From Vibrio sp. 10N.261.45.E2 (GTDB lineage Bacteria; Pseudomonadota; Gammaproteobacteria; Enterobacterales; Vibrionaceae): a stretch of 64,000 bases of DNA. Made by a program: the position numbers and the translations under genes. The stretch lies in the NCBI RefSeq assembly GCF_002875705.1, contig NZ_MCZZ01000121.1, forward strand, positions 1,025-65,024, in the 5' to 3' direction. Each line of letters opens with the position of its first letter. The first letter of the stretch is position 1. The notes below the pieces were generated by a model. It made no database searches. It had not been told where the DNA came from and saw only the letters and a program-made list of their open reading frames with translations. Shown piece by piece: positions 1 to 9,334 of the stretch.

Positions 1-19
1 AGTCTCTCCGACCGCACCA
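1..19 (+). tRNA. 3' end of a tRNA (partial), probably tRNA-Leu
   Basis: The first 19 bases read as the end of a tRNA: the 3' side of a T stem (CTCTC), a 7-base acceptor strand (CGACCGC), discriminator A and an encoded CCA. A terminator follows directly. In enteric bacteria a tRNA cluster with Gln, Met and Leu genes lies beside ubiF, and discriminator A fits tRNA-Leu. The anticodon lies outside the window, so the identity is inferred. Confidence 0.65.
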
Positions 20-30
20 TCATTAAATAG

Positions 31-57
31 AACCCAGCTTTTAGCTGGGTTTTGTTT
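31..57 (+). terminator. Rho-independent terminator of the tRNA operon
   Basis: AACCCAGC and its partner GCTGGGTT form an 8-bp stem around a short loop, followed by a T-rich tail (TTGTTTT). It lies 12 bases after the tRNA CCA end. Confidence 0.8.
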
Positions 58-176
58 TATCTGGAATATGCAAATCTGCTAGCTAAGTCACCAAGTATTC
101 CCTTCTATAACCTCACTTTTAATACGATTTTATAAGACAATGTCAGCTCCATTTTCTAATTGAGTATGACGAGCCT

Positions 177-1223
177 ATGAAAACCCTCCCCTTAACAATC
201 GGTTGCTACACGGATACGCCAAGTAAAAGCCAAGGTGTTTATCAAACTCAGTTAGATCTAGAAACTGGAAAACTATTACCTCTTGAGCTGATAACCAAAT
301 GTACTAACCCCTCTTTTGTTACTGTGACAAAGGCTGGCATCTATACTGCCTCTGAAGTTAATCAGCAAAAACAGCCACAGCTAATTCATATACCTAGTGT
401 TGATTCAGAGTTAACGTCAAATGGAAGCCTCATATCTGGAGATCACCCCTGTCATGTCGCGATAGATCCAAACAATAGATTTGCTATTACGTCGCAATAC
501 TCATCAGGCACGTTCGATATATTTAGCTTAAGTATCAATGGCAGCATCGATAAGAGACTCAAAACAATCAAGATGGTTGGTTCAGGGCCGAACAAAGAGA
601 GGCAAACGAGCCCACACGCTCATCAATGTCTATTCTTAAAAAACTCACCACAATTTGTCACCGTCGACCTTGGCGCTGATCGAATCAACTTCTATTGTTT
701 TGATGAAGAGCAGGAAGAGTTCCTTGATGAGGCAATGCAATCTATTAAAGTGCCAGCCGGCAATGGACCTCGCCATATAATCTTTAACAAAGCTGAAGAC
801 AAAGCCTATTTAGTCTGTGAACTCTCTGAAACATTACTGATTTTGGAAAAGGTTTTAGGTATTTGGAATGTAATAGAAGAAATTGATGCATTACCTAATA
901 TGGAAAAGGGTGAGGCCGCTGCTGCCATTAAGCTATCGCCTGATGAGCAATTCCTTTATGTGTCATGTCGACACCAATCAAGAATCAGCAGCTTCAAAGT
1001 CGGCTCTGAAACTCAAAAACTGACTTTCATTGATAGCTACGACACTAAAGGCAAATTCCCAAGAGACTTCCATATAACTAACGATGGACAATGGCTTATT
1101 GCCGCCAACCAACACTCTAGCAACGTCACCTCCTTCAAGCGAGATAGTGAGGATGGATCTTTGGTTTATACAGGGTACTCTTTAGAGATCGATGCACCAG
1201 TTTGCGTTACGCAGCAGTTATAA
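177..1223 (+). CDS. Lactonase family beta-propeller protein (6-phosphogluconolactonase/YbhE type)
   Basis: A 348-residue protein with no signal peptide, resembling the YbhE/Pgl seven-bladed beta-propeller lactonase family in length and in repeated blade motifs (for example HVAIDPNNRFAITSQY near residues 93-108 and IKLSPDEQFLYVSCR near 251-265). Family members hydrolyse 6-phosphogluconolactone in the oxidative pentose phosphate pathway, but many paralogues act on unknown lactones, so the substrate is open. The SPHAHQ stretch near 144-150 fits the conserved acidic/His surface of the family. It is a single-gene unit between the tRNA terminator and a shared terminator with ubiF. The ATG at 177 has no strong ribosome binding site. 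Confidence 0.75.
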   Translation: MKTLPLTIGCYTDTPSKSQGVYQTQLDLETGKLLPLELITKCTNPSFVTVTKAGIYTASEVNQQKQPQLIHIPSVDSELTSNGSLISGDHPCHVAIDPNNRFAITSQYSSGTFDIFSLSINGSIDKRLKTIKMVGSGPNKERQTSPHAHQCLFLKNSPQFVTVDLGADRINFYCFDEEQEEFLDEAMQSIKVPAGNGPRHIIFNKAEDKAYLVCELSETLLILEKVLGIWNVIEEIDALPNMEKGEAAAAIKLSPDEQFLYVSCRHQSRISSFKVGSETQKLTFIDSYDTKGKFPRDFHITNDGQWLIAANQHSSNVTSFKRDSEDGSLVYTGYSLEIDAPVCVTQQL

Positions 1224-1243
1224 CATTCATACCATACAAAAAA

Positions 1244-1261
1244 GGAGAGCATCAGCTCTCC
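1244..1261. terminator. Terminator shared by the lactonase gene and ubiF
   Basis: GGAGAGC-ATCA-GCTCTCC forms a 7-bp stem preceded by an A-run and followed by TTCTC. It sits between two convergent genes and could stop transcription from both sides, best for the minus strand where a run of T follows. Confidence 0.7.
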
Positions 1262-1291
1262 TTCTCTACATAAATAACCAGAACGACTAAA

Positions 1292-2467
1292 TTAAAGGCC
1301 CAGCGCGTATTTCAATACTTGATCTTTAATCGGCCCTGAGTTCTCTGCTAATTTTAGCGCGGCATTACGTACAAACTTTAGTGGGCCAATGTCGTTACTG
1401 AATGTCTTGTAGAAGAAATCCATGCCACTCTGCATCATGAGGTTGTCACCTCTTCTCATCACTTCATAGCATCTTGCCACAGACTGATTCAGCTCTCCTT
1501 TCTCTTTGGTCACATCCAATAGAGCGGAAACATCTTTAAAGCCTAAGTTTACGCCCTGTCCTGCTAATGGGTTGATCGTGTGGGCCGAGTCGCCAACTAG
1601 AATGCAGTTGTTCTTAGCGTAAGATTGCGCATGACGTCGAGTGAGAGGGAACGAACCAGAATTGAGGACTTTGATGTCACCTAACTCTTTAGGGAAGTGA
1701 GTAAGTACTTCGTTACGCAGTTTTTCAGGGGACATTGCTGACAATTGCTTAATACGAGATGGCGAGTCATACCAAACCAATGACCCCTGCCCGACTTCTT
1801 GACCGTCTGAGGTTAAAGAGCACAAAGGCAAAAATGAACGAGGGCCACTTGGTAAAAATTGCTGCCAAGTAATATCTTGTTGAGGTTGTTCTGTTTCGAC
1901 GTTGATCAGCATACAGTGTTGTCGATAATCCCAAGCCGTAATGCCAATTCCAGCTTGTTGGCGAACGGCTGAGTTCGCCCCATCAGCACCAACCACCCAC
2001 TTCGCGGATAACTCAACCCCTGATTGAAGCTTAACGATATTGGTTTCACCAAACTCAATCTCATCGAGCTTTTCTGGACATAACAGCGCGAGATTGTCGT
2101 AGGCATCAAATTGAGACCATAAACCTAATTGAATGAGTCTGTTCTCTACGATATAGCCCAAACGAGGGAGATTCAGTGATGCAGCATCAAACCGAGTACG
2201 ACATTCTAGGTGCTCCCACGTCTCTAGACGCTTATAAGAACACACTCGCATCGCCTCAATACTTTGCCATGCACCAAGCTCTTCAAGCAAATCGACCGAT
2301 GCTTGAGAGATCGCAGACACACGAATGTCCATCGCTTGCGACTCATCAAAAGCTTGTGGGGCGAAACCGTCGATCACCGCAACACTCAACCCTTGCTTTG
2401 CAAAACCAATTGCTGTTGCTGCGCCAACCATGCCGCCACCGACTACTACAATATCGTAACTGTTCAT
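1292..2467 (-). CDS. ubiF: UbiF, 3-demethoxyubiquinol 3-hydroxylase (FAD-dependent)
   Basis: A 391-residue flavoprotein monooxygenase, the same length as E. coli UbiF. It hydroxylates the benzoquinol ring late in ubiquinone synthesis. An N-terminal dinucleotide-binding GGGMVG (residues 10-15), the middle GADGANS motif (about 160) and the C-terminal GDSAHTINPLAGQG motif (about 292) are the three FAD signatures of the UbiH/UbiF/VisC family. Position next to miaB and a tRNA gene matches enteric ubiF, which separates it from its paralogues UbiH and UbiI. It is transcribed away from miaB and shares a 308-base divergent gap with it. Confidence 0.9.
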   Translation of the reverse strand: MNSYDIVVVGGGMVGAATAIGFAKQGLSVAVIDGFAPQAFDESQAMDIRVSAISQASVDLLEELGAWQSIEAMRVCSYKRLETWEHLECRTRFDAASLNLPRLGYIVENRLIQLGLWSQFDAYDNLALLCPEKLDEIEFGETNIVKLQSGVELSAKWVVGADGANSAVRQQAGIGITAWDYRQHCMLINVETEQPQQDITWQQFLPSGPRSFLPLCSLTSDGQEVGQGSLVWYDSPSRIKQLSAMSPEKLRNEVLTHFPKELGDIKVLNSGSFPLTRRHAQSYAKNNCILVGDSAHTINPLAGQGVNLGFKDVSALLDVTKEKGELNQSVARCYEVMRRGDNLMMQSGMDFFYKTFSNDIGPLKFVRNAALKLAENSGPIKDQVLKYALGL

Positions 2468-2625
2468 ATTTTATACTTATCAGTTTGATTCTTTGACTGT
2501 TTTTGATTGTACTTTTTCATAACTAACTTGTAACCAAAAACCGTATTCGAAAAAAGGGTTATCCCTTATGGCATATGGTGTTAACGATAATAAAAACCAC
2601 TACATAAGAGATTTGTTCAGACTAC

Positions 2626-2654
2626 TAGTCAGTCGGTTTTGAAACCAGTACAAT
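2626..2654 (+). promoter_or_regulatory. Candidate sigma70 promoter of miaB
   Basis: TAGTCA (2626-2631) and TACAAT (2649-2654) are separated by 17 bases; they match the -35 and -10 consensus at 4/6 and 5/6 positions. Transcription would start near 2661. Confidence 0.45.
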
Positions 2655-2664
2655 ACGCCGCTTG

Positions 2665-2719
2665 CCGCTAGGGCCTGTCATAAAATTGAATACCGAATTA
2701 TGACAAACATTGCTAGCGG
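2665..2719 (+). promoter_or_regulatory. Nested hairpin in the miaB leader
   Basis: Two perfect inverted repeats are nested: outer arms CCGCTAG (2665-2671) and CTAGCGG (2713-2719), inner arms TGTCATAA (2676-2683) and TTATGACA (2698-2705) around a 14-base loop. No T-run follows, so it is not a terminator. It would begin about four bases into the transcript predicted for miaB. It could stabilise the mRNA, act as a translational control element, or be a DNA operator; the sequence does not decide. Confidence 0.5.
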
Positions 2720-2775
2720 ATGAATAATGGGCGATTTGCTCCCTTAAATTAAACTAACGATCGAGCGAACATATA

Positions 2776-4200
2776 ATGAGTAAGAAACTGCTAATTAAAA
2801 CTTGGGGCTGTCAGATGAATGAATACGATTCATCAAAAATGGCCGACCTGCTTAACGCTGCAAATGGCTACGAGCTAACTGAAGTACCTGAGGAAGCAGA
2901 CGTACTACTTTTGAATACTTGTTCTATCCGCGAAAAAGCGCAAGAGAAAGTATTCCATCAGCTTGGTCGTTGGAAAACGCTTAAAGATAAAAAAGAAGGT
3001 GTGGTGATCGGTGTGGGTGGCTGTGTAGCGACTCAGGAAGGTGATCACATTCGTCAACGTGCACCGTATGTCGACGTAATCTTTGGCCCACAAACACTGC
3101 ACCGTTTGCCAGAGATGATTAAGTCATCACTGTCTAACGAAAAGCCAGTAATGGACATCTCTTTCCCTGAAATCGAAAAGTTCGATAACCTGCCAGAGCC
3201 AAGAGCTGAAGGTGCTACGGCATTCGTTTCTATCATGGAAGGTTGTTCTAAATACTGTACTTACTGCGTTGTACCATACACGCGTGGTGAAGAAGTTAGC
3301 CGTCCAATGGACGATGTGCTATTCGAAGTTGCTCAACTTGCAGAGCAAGGCGTACGTGAAGTTAACCTACTGGGGCAAAACGTAAACGCATACCGCGGTC
3401 CAACACACGAAGGCGACATCTGTTCATTCGCAGAACTGCTTCGTCTTGTTGCTTCTATCGATGGTATCGACCGTATTCGTTTCACAACGAGCCACCCGCT
3501 TGAGTTTGGTGACGACATCATTGAAGTTTACAAAGACACACCTGAACTAGTGAGCTTCCTTCACCTACCAGTACAAAGTGGCAGTGACCGTATTCTTACT
3601 ATGATGAAGCGTCCACACACGGCTATCGAGTACAAATCTATTATCCGTAAATTGCGTAAAGCTCGTCCTGATATTCAAATCAGCTCAGACTTTATCGTTG
3701 GCTTCCCTGGTGAGTCTAAGCAAGACTTCCAAGATACAATGAAGCTAATCAAAGAAGTTGATTTCGATATGAGCTTCAGCTTTGTTTTCTCTCCTCGCCC
3801 AGGTACGCCAGCGGCAGATTACCCATGTGATGTACCAGCACAAGAGAAGAAAGATCGTCTATACGAGTTGCAACAAACGGTAAACACTCAAGCTATGCGT
3901 TTCTCTCGCCTAATGTTAGGTACAGAACAACGTATCCTTGTTGAGGGGCCATCAAGAAAGAACCTAATGGAGCTTCGCGGCCGCACTGAAAACAGCCGTG
4001 TTGTGAACTTCGAAGGTTCTGCTGATCTCATCGGCCAGTTCGTAGATGTGAAGATCACTGAGGTTTACACTAACTCATTACGTGGTGAACTAGTTCGTAC
4101 AGAAAAAGACATGGGTCTACGCGTTGTAATGACTCCAGCAGAAATGATGGAAAAAACAAAACGTGAAGACGAGCTAGGTGTAGCGACATTTACGCCATAG
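2776..4200 (+). CDS. miaB: MiaB, tRNA-2-methylthio-N6-dimethylallyladenosine synthase
   Basis: A 474-residue radical SAM methylthiotransferase that converts i6A37 to ms2i6A37 in tRNAs reading UNN codons. The N-terminal UPF0004 domain has the three Fe-S cysteines C12, C49 and C83; the radical SAM cluster motif is C157-x3-C161-x2-C164; a C-terminal TRAM domain (about 380-445) binds tRNA. All six cluster cysteines are present, so the enzyme should be active. The gene has its own candidate promoter, a long leader with a nested hairpin, and a terminator before phoH. Confidence 0.97.
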   Translation: MSKKLLIKTWGCQMNEYDSSKMADLLNAANGYELTEVPEEADVLLLNTCSIREKAQEKVFHQLGRWKTLKDKKEGVVIGVGGCVATQEGDHIRQRAPYVDVIFGPQTLHRLPEMIKSSLSNEKPVMDISFPEIEKFDNLPEPRAEGATAFVSIMEGCSKYCTYCVVPYTRGEEVSRPMDDVLFEVAQLAEQGVREVNLLGQNVNAYRGPTHEGDICSFAELLRLVASIDGIDRIRFTTSHPLEFGDDIIEVYKDTPELVSFLHLPVQSGSDRILTMMKRPHTAIEYKSIIRKLRKARPDIQISSDFIVGFPGESKQDFQDTMKLIKEVDFDMSFSFVFSPRPGTPAADYPCDVPAQEKKDRLYELQQTVNTQAMRFSRLMLGTEQRILVEGPSRKNLMELRGRTENSRVVNFEGSADLIGQFVDVKITEVYTNSLRGELVRTEKDMGLRVVMTPAEMMEKTKREDELGVATFTP

Positions 4201-4292
4201 GCAATACAACTGTTTGAGCACAAAGCGCAAACACAAAGCTTGAAATTACCTAACTAAGTGACCATCTTAGAAATAGGGACATCACCATCAGA

Positions 4293-4316
4293 AGCCCGGT
4301 CTAAATCGGGCTTTTT
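4293..4316 (+). terminator. Terminator after miaB
   Basis: AGCCCG (4293-4298) pairs with CGGGCT (4307-4312) across an 8-base loop and TTTTG follows. It separates miaB from phoH, so the downstream genes need read-through or a promoter in the next 50 bases. Confidence 0.8.
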
Positions 4317-4364
4317 GCTCTTTGTTCATTGAAAAGAGTGAGTGGCACAAAATGAGAGGCTAAT

Positions 4365-5486
4365 TTGAGCAATAAAATCGTTACCTTAGAGATAAATCTA
4401 GAGCCAGCAGACAACAAGCGCTTGGCAAGTTTGTGCGGACCATTTGACGACAACATCAAGCACCTTGAGCGTCGTCTGGGCGTCGAGATTAATTACCGTA
4501 GCAACTTTTTCACGATTGTCGGTAAGCCTCACACGACAGCCGCCGCTTTAGACATCATCAAACACCTCTATGTTGAAACGGCTCCAGTTAAAGGCAACAT
4601 AATCGATATCGAACCAGAACAAGTACATCTGGCGATCACCGAATCTGGCATTTTGGAGCAACACGTCGAGTCTGAAATTGACTACGGCAAAGAAGTGACC
4701 ATTAAGACTAAAAAAGGCGTTATCAAACCTCGTACACCAAACCAAGCGCAATATCTAATGAACATGGTTACCCATGACATCACATTTGGTATTGGGCCTG
4801 CAGGTACAGGTAAAACATACTTAGCCGTTGCGGCAGCAGTTGATGCACTTGAGCGCCAAGAAGTTCGCAGAATCTTACTGACACGCCCTGCGGTTGAAGC
4901 TGGTGAGAAGCTTGGTTTTTTACCTGGTGATTTAAGCCAGAAAGTAGACCCGTACTTGCGCCCACTTTACGATGCACTGTTTGAAATGCTGGGCTTTGAG
5001 CGTGTTGAGAAACTGATTGAGCGCAATGTAATCGAAGTGGCTCCACTGGCTTACATGCGTGGCCGTACGCTGAATGATGCGTTTATCATTCTTGATGAAA
5101 GCCAAAACACCACGGTTGAGCAGATGAAAATGTTCCTGACCCGTATTGGTTTCAACTCTCGCGCGGTAATCACGGGTGATATCACTCAAATCGATTTACC
5201 TCGTGGTGCGAAATCTGGCCTGCGTCATGCGACAGAAGTACTTAGCGAAGTGGATGACATAAGCTTTAACTTCTTTATGTCTGAGGACGTGGTTCGTCAC
5301 CCTGTTGTTGCTCGTATCGTTAATGCTTACGAGAAATGGGAAGCAAAAGACCAGCAAGAGCGCAAAGAGTTTGAGAAGCGTAAACGTGAAGAGCGTGAAG
5401 CAAAACTTCTTGAGACTCAGCAGGCCGTTACGACACAATTAGCAACACAAAATAGTTCTGTAATTCCAGAACAAGGTGATAAATAG
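4365..5486 (+). CDS. ybeZ: PhoH-like ATPase (YbeZ)
   Basis: A 373-residue PhoH-family ATPase. Walker A is GPAGTGKT at 144-151 and Walker B the IILDES stretch near 243. The N-terminal 100 residues resemble a KH-like RNA-binding fold. In E. coli YbeZ partners YbeY and is tied to rRNA maturation and phosphate-starvation responses. The start is TTG at 4365: GAGAGG lies just upstream, and the nearby ATG at 4352 runs into a stop after two codons. The gene ends immediately before ybeY (no gap), implying coupled translation. Confidence 0.92.
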   Translation: MSNKIVTLEINLEPADNKRLASLCGPFDDNIKHLERRLGVEINYRSNFFTIVGKPHTTAAALDIIKHLYVETAPVKGNIIDIEPEQVHLAITESGILEQHVESEIDYGKEVTIKTKKGVIKPRTPNQAQYLMNMVTHDITFGIGPAGTGKTYLAVAAAVDALERQEVRRILLTRPAVEAGEKLGFLPGDLSQKVDPYLRPLYDALFEMLGFERVEKLIERNVIEVAPLAYMRGRTLNDAFIILDESQNTTVEQMKMFLTRIGFNSRAVITGDITQIDLPRGAKSGLRHATEVLSEVDDISFNFFMSEDVVRHPVVARIVNAYEKWEAKDQQERKEFEKRKREEREAKLLETQQAVTTQLATQNSSVIPEQGDK

Positions 5487-5948
5487 ATGTCTATTGAACT
5501 AGACCTACAATTAGCGGTCGAAAATGAACAAGGTCTTCCAACAGAGCAGGATATTCAGCTGTGGTTGGATAAGACAATACCTCAGTTTCAAAAGAACGCT
5601 GAGCTTACTATCCGTATCGTAGATACAGAGGAAAGCCACCAGCTGAATCATGAATATCGTGGTAAAGACAAGCCAACTAACGTGTTGTCTTTTCCATTCG
5701 AGGCTCCACCAGGGATCGAGATAGATCTTCTTGGCGACCTCATTATCTGTCGCCAAGTTGTCGAAAAAGAAGCAGAAGAGCAAAGTAAGCTTCTGCTAGC
5801 ACACTGGGCTCATATGGTTGTACATGGCAGTCTGCATCTGCTAGGTTATGATCATATCGAAGATGATGAAGCTGAAGAGATGGAGTCACTCGAGACAGAA
5901 ATCATGCAAGCTATGGGGTTTGAAGACCCTTACATTCTAGAAAAGTAA
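5487..5948 (+). CDS. ybeY: YbeY, endoribonuclease/rRNA maturation factor
   Basis: A 153-residue metalloprotein of the UPF0054 family, needed for 16S rRNA 3'-end maturation and 70S quality control. The zinc motif H-x3-H-x5-H is visible as H113, H117 and H123 within [11 protein letters not shown]. It follows phoH directly and precedes corC after a 120-base gap containing a terminator-like hairpin. Confidence 0.96.
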   Translation: MSIELDLQLAVENEQGLPTEQDIQLWLDKTIPQFQKNAELTIRIVDTEESHQLNHEYRGKDKPTNVLSFPFEAPPGIEIDLLGDLIICRQVVEKEAEEQSKLLLAHWAHMVVHGSLHLLGYDHIEDDEAEEMESLETEIMQAMGFEDPYILEK

Positions 5949-5965
5949 ATCGATTCTAGTTAAGT

Positions 5966-6060
5966 AGGTTGCAGAGAAACAATGACTCATCGAACCTGTG
6001 ATTCTCGTAGGAATCTGAGTTATAACGTGTGCTATCACACTTCTGATAGCGTTATTTTTT
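5966..6060 (+). promoter_or_regulatory. Terminator-like hairpin and possible alternative folds in the ybeY-corC gap
   Basis: ATAACG (6022-6027) pairs with CGTTAT (6050-6055) and, inside a 4-base bulge, CTATCA (6032-6037) pairs with TGATAG (6044-6049); a run of T follows to 6060, nine bases before the corC ATG. Upstream, AGGTT (5966-5970) can pair with AACCT (5993-5997), and GAGAA (5974-5978) with TTCTC (6002-6006), the latter exclusive with a GATTC/GAATC hairpin (6000-6015). This looks like a terminator or attenuator placed in the corC leader. No known riboswitch class is recognised. Confidence 0.5.
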
Positions 6061-6068
6061 GAGAAATC

Positions 6069-6959
6069 ATGAACGAAGGTAACCCCCCCACTTCTGAGGG
6101 AAGTAAAAAATCTGAAGGTCCGAGTAGAAAGTCCTTCTTTGAACGCCTAGGCCAACTATTTCAAGGCGAGGTAAAAGACCGCCAAGAGCTCGTAGATGTA
6201 ATCCGCGACTCAGAAATTAACGACCTAATTGACCACGACACACGCGACATGCTCGAGGGTGTTATGGAAATTTCAGAGATGCGAGTACGCGATATCATGC
6301 TGCCTCGCTCTCAAATGGTTACAGTTGAACGCACCGATGATTTAGATACATTGATTGCGCTTATTACTGATGCTCAGCACTCTCGCTACCCAGTGATCAG
6401 TGAAGACAAAGACCATGTTGAAGGCATTCTGTTAGCGAAGGACCTACTTAAATACTTGGGTTCAGACAGTGCTCCATTCGACATTGAACAAGTGATTCGC
6501 CCTGTTGTGGTGGTTCCTGAAAGTAAGCGTGTTGATCGCCTGCTTAAGGAATTCCAAGAAGAGCGCTACCACATGTCTATCGTTGTCGATGAGTTTGGCG
6601 GTGTTTCAGGCCTGGTAACCATTGAAGATATCCTCGAAGAAATCGTTGGTGAAATTGAAGACGAGTTCGACGATGAAGAAGAGCTAGATATTCGTAAGCT
6701 GAGCAAGCATACCTTCTCTGTAAAAGCTTTAACCACTATTGAAGAGTTCAACGATACATTTAACACTGCCTTTAGTGACGATGAAGTGGATACGGTTGGT
6801 GGCATGGTTATGACAGCACTCGGTCACTTGCCGGTTCGTGGCGAAATTGTAGAAATCGAAAACTACCATTTCAAAATAACATCAGCAGATAACCGTCGAG
6901 TAATTCAGCTACAGGTAACCATTCCTGACGAGCAGCCTCTTCCGACTATCGAAGAATAA
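6069..6959 (+). CDS. corC: CorC (YbeX), CBS-domain magnesium/cobalt efflux protein
   Basis: A 296-residue cytosolic CorC_HlyC-family protein. Two CBS domains (about 70-190) contain the [11 protein letters not shown] and [20 protein letters not shown] stretches typical of the family, and a C-terminal transporter-associated domain spans about 205-290. CorC is linked to Mg2+ and Co2+ efflux and, in E. coli, to ribosome assembly through its ybeZ-ybeY neighbours. There is no DUF21 membrane domain, as expected for the short CorC type. A terminator-like hairpin lies immediately upstream, so expression may be uncoupled from ybeY. Confidence 0.93.
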   Translation: MNEGNPPTSEGSKKSEGPSRKSFFERLGQLFQGEVKDRQELVDVIRDSEINDLIDHDTRDMLEGVMEISEMRVRDIMLPRSQMVTVERTDDLDTLIALITDAQHSRYPVISEDKDHVEGILLAKDLLKYLGSDSAPFDIEQVIRPVVVVPESKRVDRLLKEFQEERYHMSIVVDEFGGVSGLVTIEDILEEIVGEIEDEFDDEEELDIRKLSKHTFSVKALTTIEEFNDTFNTAFSDDEVDTVGGMVMTALGHLPVRGEIVEIENYHFKITSADNRRVIQLQVTIPDEQPLPTIEE

Positions 6960-6991
6960 CAACTTCTCTCTAAAGAGATGACAGAAATTAG

Positions 6992-8509
6992 ATGACTAAG
7001 ACTTTTATTCATCGCCTATTACGGCCGCTTGCGGCCGTTTTTGTTGGCGCTATAACCACCCTTTCATTCGCTCCATACTCTATATGGCCTCTTGCTATTC
7101 TCAGCCCAGCTTTGTTGCTGTTACTGATTCACAACCGCTCTCCTAAGAATGCGCTTTGGATTGGCTACGCATGGGGTTTAGGCCAATTCACGACAGGTAT
7201 CAGCTGGGTATACGTCAGTATTAATGGCTTTGGTGGCATGCCACTGGCAGCTAACCTATTTTTGATGGCACTGCTTGTTGGTTACCTAGCTGTTTATTCA
7301 GGTCTATTTACCTGGAGTTTGAACAAGTTCTTCCCGACCAATAATCTCAGTCGTTTTTTCCTCGCAGCTCCAGCTTTGTGGTTAATCAGTGATTGGCTAC
7401 GTGGATGGGTAATGACGGGTTTCCCTTGGTTATGGCTAGGCTACAGTCAAATCGATTCTCCGCTAGGGTCTTTCGCACCAATTGGCGGCGTAGAGTTAGT
7501 GACTCTGGCAATCATTGTTTCAGCTTCTGCGCTAGCTTATACGATCATCAATAAAGCTTGGAGTGTCGCCGTCATCCCTGCCGTTGTATTTAGCGCAGGT
7601 TTTGGTATTCGAAATATCGACTGGGTGACACCAAACCCTGACAAAACAACGTCAATAGTATTGATTCAAGGCAACGTCGACCAAGACAGCAAGTGGCTAC
7701 CAAGTCATCGCTGGCCGACTATGATGAAATACACCGACCTGAGCAGAGAAAATTGGGAGGCGGATATAATCATCTGGCCAGAGGCCGCGATTCCTGCGTT
7801 TGAGGTAGAGATTCCTTCTTTCCTGCGTAACTTAGACAGAGCAGCCAAGATGAACAGCAGCTCGATCATCACTGGTGTGCTTAATCAGTCTGCTGATAAG
7901 AAATACTACAACAGTGTTCTTTCCCTAGGCGTGAACCCATACGGTGAGTACAGTTACGATCCCGACGAACGCTACCATAAACATCACCTATTACCGTTTG
8001 GTGAGTTTGTGCCGTTTGAAGAGATCTTACGCCCATTAGCCCCTTTCTTTAACCTGCCAATGTCATCATTTAGCCGTGGCGACTTTGTTCAACCAAACAT
8101 CGTAGCAAATGGTCGTCATCTAGCGCCTGCGTTGTGTTACGAGATCATCTTTAATGATCAAGTGAGACAGAACGTGACCGATGAGACTGACTTTATCCTC
8201 ACGCTCTCTAACGATGCGTGGTTTGGTCGTTCTATTGGCCCGTTACAGCATATGGAAATCGCGCAAATGCGTGCTCTGGAGCTTGGTAAGCCGCTGATTC
8301 GCTCTACCAACAATGGTGTGACGGCAGTTACCGATTACAAAGGTAATATAATCAAGCAAGTCCCTCAGTTTGAAACGGCCGTATTAAAAGCGGAGCTCAT
8401 TTCAACGGATGGTCAAACGCCTTATCACACAGTTGGTACATGGCCTCTGTACATCTGGACTATGCTCAGCTTGGCAATTGGCTGGGTTATAAGAAAACCA
8501 AAAAGCTAA
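6992..8509 (+). CDS. lnt: Lnt, apolipoprotein N-acyltransferase
   Basis: A 505-residue inner-membrane enzyme that adds the third acyl chain to lipoproteins. Six or so hydrophobic segments occupy about 10-210, followed by the periplasmic nitrilase domain. The catalytic triad is visible as Glu in WPEAAIP (about 261), Lys in [14 protein letters not shown] (about 332) and Cys in PALCYEIIF (about 380). It closes the phoH-ybeY-corC-lnt run and is followed by a strong terminator. Several lipoproteins in this window (LptE, RlpA, YajG, MltA, ApbE) would be substrates. Confidence 0.96.
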   Translation: MTKTFIHRLLRPLAAVFVGAITTLSFAPYSIWPLAILSPALLLLLIHNRSPKNALWIGYAWGLGQFTTGISWVYVSINGFGGMPLAANLFLMALLVGYLAVYSGLFTWSLNKFFPTNNLSRFFLAAPALWLISDWLRGWVMTGFPWLWLGYSQIDSPLGSFAPIGGVELVTLAIIVSASALAYTIINKAWSVAVIPAVVFSAGFGIRNIDWVTPNPDKTTSIVLIQGNVDQDSKWLPSHRWPTMMKYTDLSRENWEADIIIWPEAAIPAFEVEIPSFLRNLDRAAKMNSSSIITGVLNQSADKKYYNSVLSLGVNPYGEYSYDPDERYHKHHLLPFGEFVPFEEILRPLAPFFNLPMSSFSRGDFVQPNIVANGRHLAPALCYEIIFNDQVRQNVTDETDFILTLSNDAWFGRSIGPLQHMEIAQMRALELGKPLIRSTNNGVTAVTDYKGNIIKQVPQFETAVLKAELISTDGQTPYHTVGTWPLYIWTMLSLAIGWVIRKPKS

Positions 8510-8530
8510 ATTCGACGAAAAGTGAATTGA

Positions 8531-8559
8531 GGGTTGACTGATCGGGTCAACCCTTTTTT
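8531..8559 (+). terminator. Terminator after lnt
   Basis: GGGTTGAC (8531-8538) pairs with GTCAACCC (8546-8553) and six T follow. It separates lnt from the convergent zinc-ribbon gene. Confidence 0.9.
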
Positions 8560-8600
8560 ATGACTGCGGTTTAAAATGGATAACGGTATGGTTCGGGAGC

Positions 8601-9071
8601 TTAAGGCTTAAGGGCCTTACGGCTAAATCCTTTAGACCCACACTTGATGCATGGAATGATATTGGTTGGGTGGTTATATTCGGTTTGATGACCACACTCG
8701 TCACACACTAACGTTCCTAAGCCAATGACTTCACCCGCTTGATACAAGCCTTGGTGTTCTAGGTCTTGGAACAGTTCAACCCACTCCACCTTAGTGCGAT
8801 CAGTAATATCCAACAGCCCTTGCCAAATAGAGTCTGCAATCATCAAATAGAATGGACCGCTTTTACTCTCTTCATAGCTTTCGGAAAACTCTTTTAAGTC
8901 CGACTTCACGTAGGCAGAGATCAATGAAAGCTCATCTTTTGTCATATCATTAGCTGCTTTCGCAAACTTGCCCGACGTTTCGATTTTGTTGTTGAGCTCT
9001 TCAGGACTATGCTTCAGCGTTTCAATCACCTCTTCGACGACTTCTTCATAGAGTGCTTTTTTCTTCGGCAT
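8601..9071 (-). CDS. Zinc ribbon-containing protein, DUF1451 (YbeL-like)
   Basis: A 156-residue soluble protein. The N-terminal half is helical and charged; the C-terminal 35 residues carry two CxxC pairs (CDEC and CIKC) that form a rubredoxin-like zinc ribbon. This fits the DUF1451/YbeL family, whose function is unknown; E. coli ybeL lies close to the same leuS-lnt block. It is transcribed away from leuS and toward lnt. The ATG at 9071 is preceded by AAGGAGG, an excellent ribosome binding site. Confidence 0.85.
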   Translation of the reverse strand: MPKKKALYEEVVEEVIETLKHSPEELNNKIETSGKFAKAANDMTKDELSLISAYVKSDLKEFSESYEESKSGPFYLMIADSIWQGLLDITDRTKVEWVELFQDLEHQGLYQAGEVIGLGTLVCDECGHQTEYNHPTNIIPCIKCGSKGFSRKALKP

Positions 9072-9241
9072 AACAACCTCCTTAAGATAACCAACCTTTT
9101 AGTGAGCAAACGGATGCGCTGCAATGCACTCCCGCTTACAAACAAATGCAATTCATACTCTTAAGTATAGTTGCCCTGCGAAATTCAGTAAAAATTACAC
9201 AATCTACTAGGCAGCAACTGCAAGTATGAAGGGTATAACTA

Positions 9242-9270
9242 TTGTTGTACTCAGCTCCTTTAGGTATTCT
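9242..9270 (+). promoter_or_regulatory. Candidate promoter of leuS
   Basis: TTGTTG (9242-9247) and TATTCT (9265-9270) are separated by exactly 17 bases, placing a start near 9277 and a leader of about 58 bases. Matches to consensus are moderate. I see no leucine-rich leader peptide or T-box. Confidence 0.4.
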
Positions 9271-9334
9271 ATGACGATCTGTAAGATTCTGTTCTAACCG
9301 AACTCACAAATTCCAAGATAACCGGATACCATCG

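Larger units (their letters stand above)
2468..2775. other. Divergent ubiF/miaB intergenic region
   Basis: The 308 bases between ubiF and miaB hold no convincing gene. I see a small hairpin (AAGGG-TTAT-CCCTT, 2554-2567), a candidate miaB promoter (2626-2654) and a nested hairpin (2665-2719). The right half becomes the miaB leader of about 115 bases. Confidence 0.6.

Noticed and set aside
9072..9334. T-box or leucine leader peptide before leuS
   Set aside because: No Leu-codon-rich short ORF and no T-box stem or terminator are visible in the gap.
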